Shown: one piece after another, positions 62,252 through 64,000 of the stretch | Position numbering within the stretch: the first letter of the stretch is position 1 | Layout: every line of letters begins with the position of its first letter | From: Pelagicoccus enzymogenes | GTDB lineage: Bacteria > Verrucomicrobiota > Verrucomicrobiia > Opitutales > Opitutaceae | Assembly: GCF_014803405.1 (NCBI RefSeq) | Contig: NZ_JACYFG010000035.1 | Coordinates: 1 to 64,000 of the forward strand | DNA: 64,000 bases | Reading direction: 5' to 3' | Notes under the pieces: model-generated | Databases searched by the model: none | What the model saw: only the letters and a program-made list of their open reading frames with translations | What the model was told of the DNA's origin: nothing | Program-made: the position numbers and the translations under genes

Positions 62252-63229
62252 ACCGTGAATTTCCATACCCGAGTTTCCCTACCTGCAGCCAAGCGACGGT
62301 ATTCGCATGCCCACCGGTTCGTAAGCCTTGGCTCATGTTTTGCCGACGAAATCGGGAAACGACTTTCTCGATCGCTTTTCGGCTGCGCTACAAACCCGCT
62401 GGGTAACCTCTTCAACCCGCTCGCCGTTTCGGAAATATTGATCCGTGCCACGGAGGGGCGGGACTTTCGAGAGGATGAATTCTTCGAGCACCAAGAGCTT
62501 TGGCGACACTTCCTCGTGCATAGCTCCCTTGCCTCTACCGATCGCGAACGAAGCATACAAACCGCTAACCAAGCGATCAAAATACTGGGCGAAAATCTGC
62601 TGTCATGCGATTTGCTCATCATCACGCTCGGCTCAGCATGGGTGTACCAAAAAAAGGAATACGTCGGCGCCATTGGCCATAACCACAAGCTTCCGCTTTC
62701 AAGCTTCAGCAAGAGAAGGCTATCGCCCGACGAAGTCTCAATCACCCTAAAACGAGCGATTCAACTGCTGCGAAAAGAAAACAAAAAGTTGGAAGTATGC
62801 GTCACAGTCAGCCCAGTCCGGCATCTGCGCGACGGCTTACACGAAAACAACCTCAGCAAAGCCTCCCTCCTTCTCGCTGTCGACCAAATGGTCGAAACGT
62901 GTCCAGAGATCCCATATTTTCCAGCCTACGAACTGCTCCTCGACGAATTGAGAGACTACCGCTATTTCGCAGAGGACCTCACCCATCCTAGCAATTCAGC
63001 AACGGAATATATCTGGTCTCAATTTCGAGAATCTTATTTTGACGACAAGACCACGGAATTGATTAGCGAGCTAGATCAAGTGCTCGCCATGCTAAACCAT
63101 CGTACCCTCCACACGGATACGTCACAGTACGCCGCATTCAAGGCAGCCTTGCAAAAACGCATCCATTCGCTAGCGAACGAAATTCCTCAGGCCCAAAGCT
63201 TACAAGATGCCTTTCAGCAACTCCCATGA
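62252..63229 (+). CDS. GSCFA-domain protein
   Basis: This 325-residue protein has an SGNH-like GSCFA domain. It shows FVSLGSCFADEIG, NPLGNLFNPLAVS, TLGSAWVY, TVSPVRHLRDG and YFAEDLTHPS. The family is poorly known and is thought to be an esterase-like hydrolase. The GTG at 62252 (encoding VNFHTRVSLP) matches the usual family start. A TTG at 62201 would add 17 residues beginning inside a hairpin. Its stop overlaps the next ATG (ATGA). Confidence 0.82.
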   Translation, partial: TVNFHTRVSLPAAKRRYSHAHRFVSLGSCFADEIGKRLSRSLFGCATNPLGNLFNPLAVSEILIRATEGRDFREDEFFEHQELWRHFLVHSSLASTDRERSIQTANQAIKILGENLLSCDLLIITLGSAWVYQKKEYVGAIGHNHKLPLSSFSKRRLSPDEVSITLKRAIQLLRKENKKLEVCVTVSPVRHLRDGLHENNLSKASLLLAVDQMVETCPEIPYFPAYELLLDELRDYRYFAEDLTHPSNSATEYIWSQFRESYFDDKTTELISELDQVLAMLNHRTLHTDTSQYAAFKAALQKRIHSLANEIPQAQSLQDAFQQLP

Positions 63230-64000
63230 GCGATAGACGCCTTCCCAAAGAAATCGAGCTTTCGATCGATCGAAGCCTAGCCAAGCCAACACGCATTCAC
63301 AAAGTAGCAACGCCATCCGCTTCACAGCTCTGGATCAAACGAGAGGATGAGCTCAGCTCAGGCATCAGCGGCGGAAAAGTACGCAAATACGCGAGCTTGA
63401 TCCCTTATTTGAAGCAAAACGGCATCGATCTGGTTGGCATGATCGGAGGCCCGAACTCGAACAATCTCGTAGGCCTCGCCCAGCTTCTCAAGGAAAACCA
63501 GATAAGCCCATTCGCATTCGTGCGGGAAGCTGCCGCGCCAAACATCCATGGCAATGCCCTGCTCCTCGCAATGCTTCTTTCTGAGGAGGAAAGAATGCTC
63601 ATCCCACGAGACAAATGGGATGCTGTAGAAAAAATAGCCTCGGAAGTCCTGCAACAACGTGAATCGCGCGGGCAGCACACACATTTGCTGAGGGAAGGTT
63701 GTTTCGGCGTTCCGGCATTGCTTGGATCCCTCACTCTCGCGGAAGACATTTTACGCAACGAATCTGAACTGGGACGAGCCTTCGATAGGATCTATATTGA
63801 CTGCGGTACCGGCCTTAGCGCCATCGGCCTCGTACTCGGACTGCAAATGCTTCTAGGCGAAGCCGCGATCGAGCGAGAAATAGTCATCACCTTGATCGCC
63901 GAAACGGAAGCAAGGTTCTTGGAAAAGCTGAATTCCATAAAGATGCAGCTACACGCTTTGTATCCTATTGCTGCTTACAAGCAGGCGAACCTTCGCTTTC
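63226..64000 (+). CDS. PLP enzyme of the ACC deaminase/D-cysteine desulfhydrase family (partial)
   Basis: The frame begins at ATG 63226 and runs open to the window end (258 codons shown). It reads LWIKREDELSSGISGGKVRK, which holds the PLP lysine, then GGPNSNNL, HGNALLL and IDCGTGLSAIGL. These features fit the ACC deaminase/D-cysteine desulfhydrase group. The ATG overlaps the GSCFA stop (ATGA), so translation is probably coupled. The C-terminus lies outside the window. Confidence 0.82.
   Translation, partial: MSDRRLPKEIELSIDRSLAKPTRIHKVATPSASQLWIKREDELSSGISGGKVRKYASLIPYLKQNGIDLVGMIGGPNSNNLVGLAQLLKENQISPFAFVREAAAPNIHGNALLLAMLLSEEERMLIPRDKWDAVEKIASEVLQQRESRGQHTHLLREGCFGVPALLGSLTLAEDILRNESELGRAFDRIYIDCGTGLSAIGLVLGLQMLLGEAAIEREIVITLIAETEARFLEKLNSIKMQLHALYPIAAYKQANLRF

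Overview
The window looks like chromosomal DNA of a marine-type Verrucomicrobiota, probably class Opitutia. This is inferred from gene content, not from a marker gene. The GC-rich coding style, the gene family mix (sulfatase, DUF1080, NIPSNAP, ThuA-like, THUMP-like methyltransferase, HAF-type secreted protein, pilin with G/LTIIE leader, GSCFA, archaeal-type IMP cyclohydrolase PurO) and the weak Shine-Dalgarno signals fit that group. About 60 protein genes were recognised. No rRNA, tRNA, CRISPR array or known riboswitch was seen.

Layout. 1-1319 is a complete IS481-family insertion sequence whose first base is the first base of the window. 1432-9211 is a minus-strand run serA-plsY-hom-lysC-thrC-cimA for Ser/Thr/Ile (and Lys/Met precursor) synthesis, closed by a clear terminator. 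9319-17886 is housekeeping: an anchored hydrolase, hisS, an HU/IHF protein, a ClpX-like unfoldase, ubiE/menG, a VOC protein, an IscA/ErpA protein, rpoN and a TRIC-type membrane protein. 17891-19153 is a lone flagellin with a jelly-roll-like inserted domain and a sigma-28-like promoter. 19361-25555 holds an HD hydrolase, an unknown protein, DoxX, a metallo-beta-lactamase exonuclease fused to a degenerate ATP-dependent ligase, DUF3108 and an XRE/DUF2975 pair with two identical operators.

25778-42346 holds cysI, secreted hydrolases, a MocR regulator that lacks its PLP lysine with a divergent flavin-binding oxidase-like gene, a sulfatase, purO, glpD, a LacI regulator, xerC/D, mazG, ThuA and purEK. 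42433-47681 is a cytochrome oxidase assembly cluster (CusF-SCO, ctaA, ctaB, DUF420) followed by an SLC13 permease. 47842-52848 has an inositol-phosphatase-like gene and the xylBA operon with a divergent AraC regulator. 52901-64000 holds a NIPSNAP/SDR/DUF1080 operon, a thioesterase, a HugZ-like protein, a methyltransferase, an SGNH hydrolase, an FAH-family enzyme, a HAF-like secreted protein, a pilin-like protein, and a GSCFA gene translationally coupled to a PLP enzyme that runs off the window.

The most unusual item is the 762-residue exonuclease/pseudo-ligase fusion at 21411-23699. It keeps the nuclease metal ligands, but the ligase part has lost its nucleophilic lysine and other catalytic residues and ends before any OB fold. 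Other items worth attention are the flagellin insert, the lysine-less MocR regulator, the paired XRE operators, and several families of REP-like palindromes, one of them inside a coding linker.
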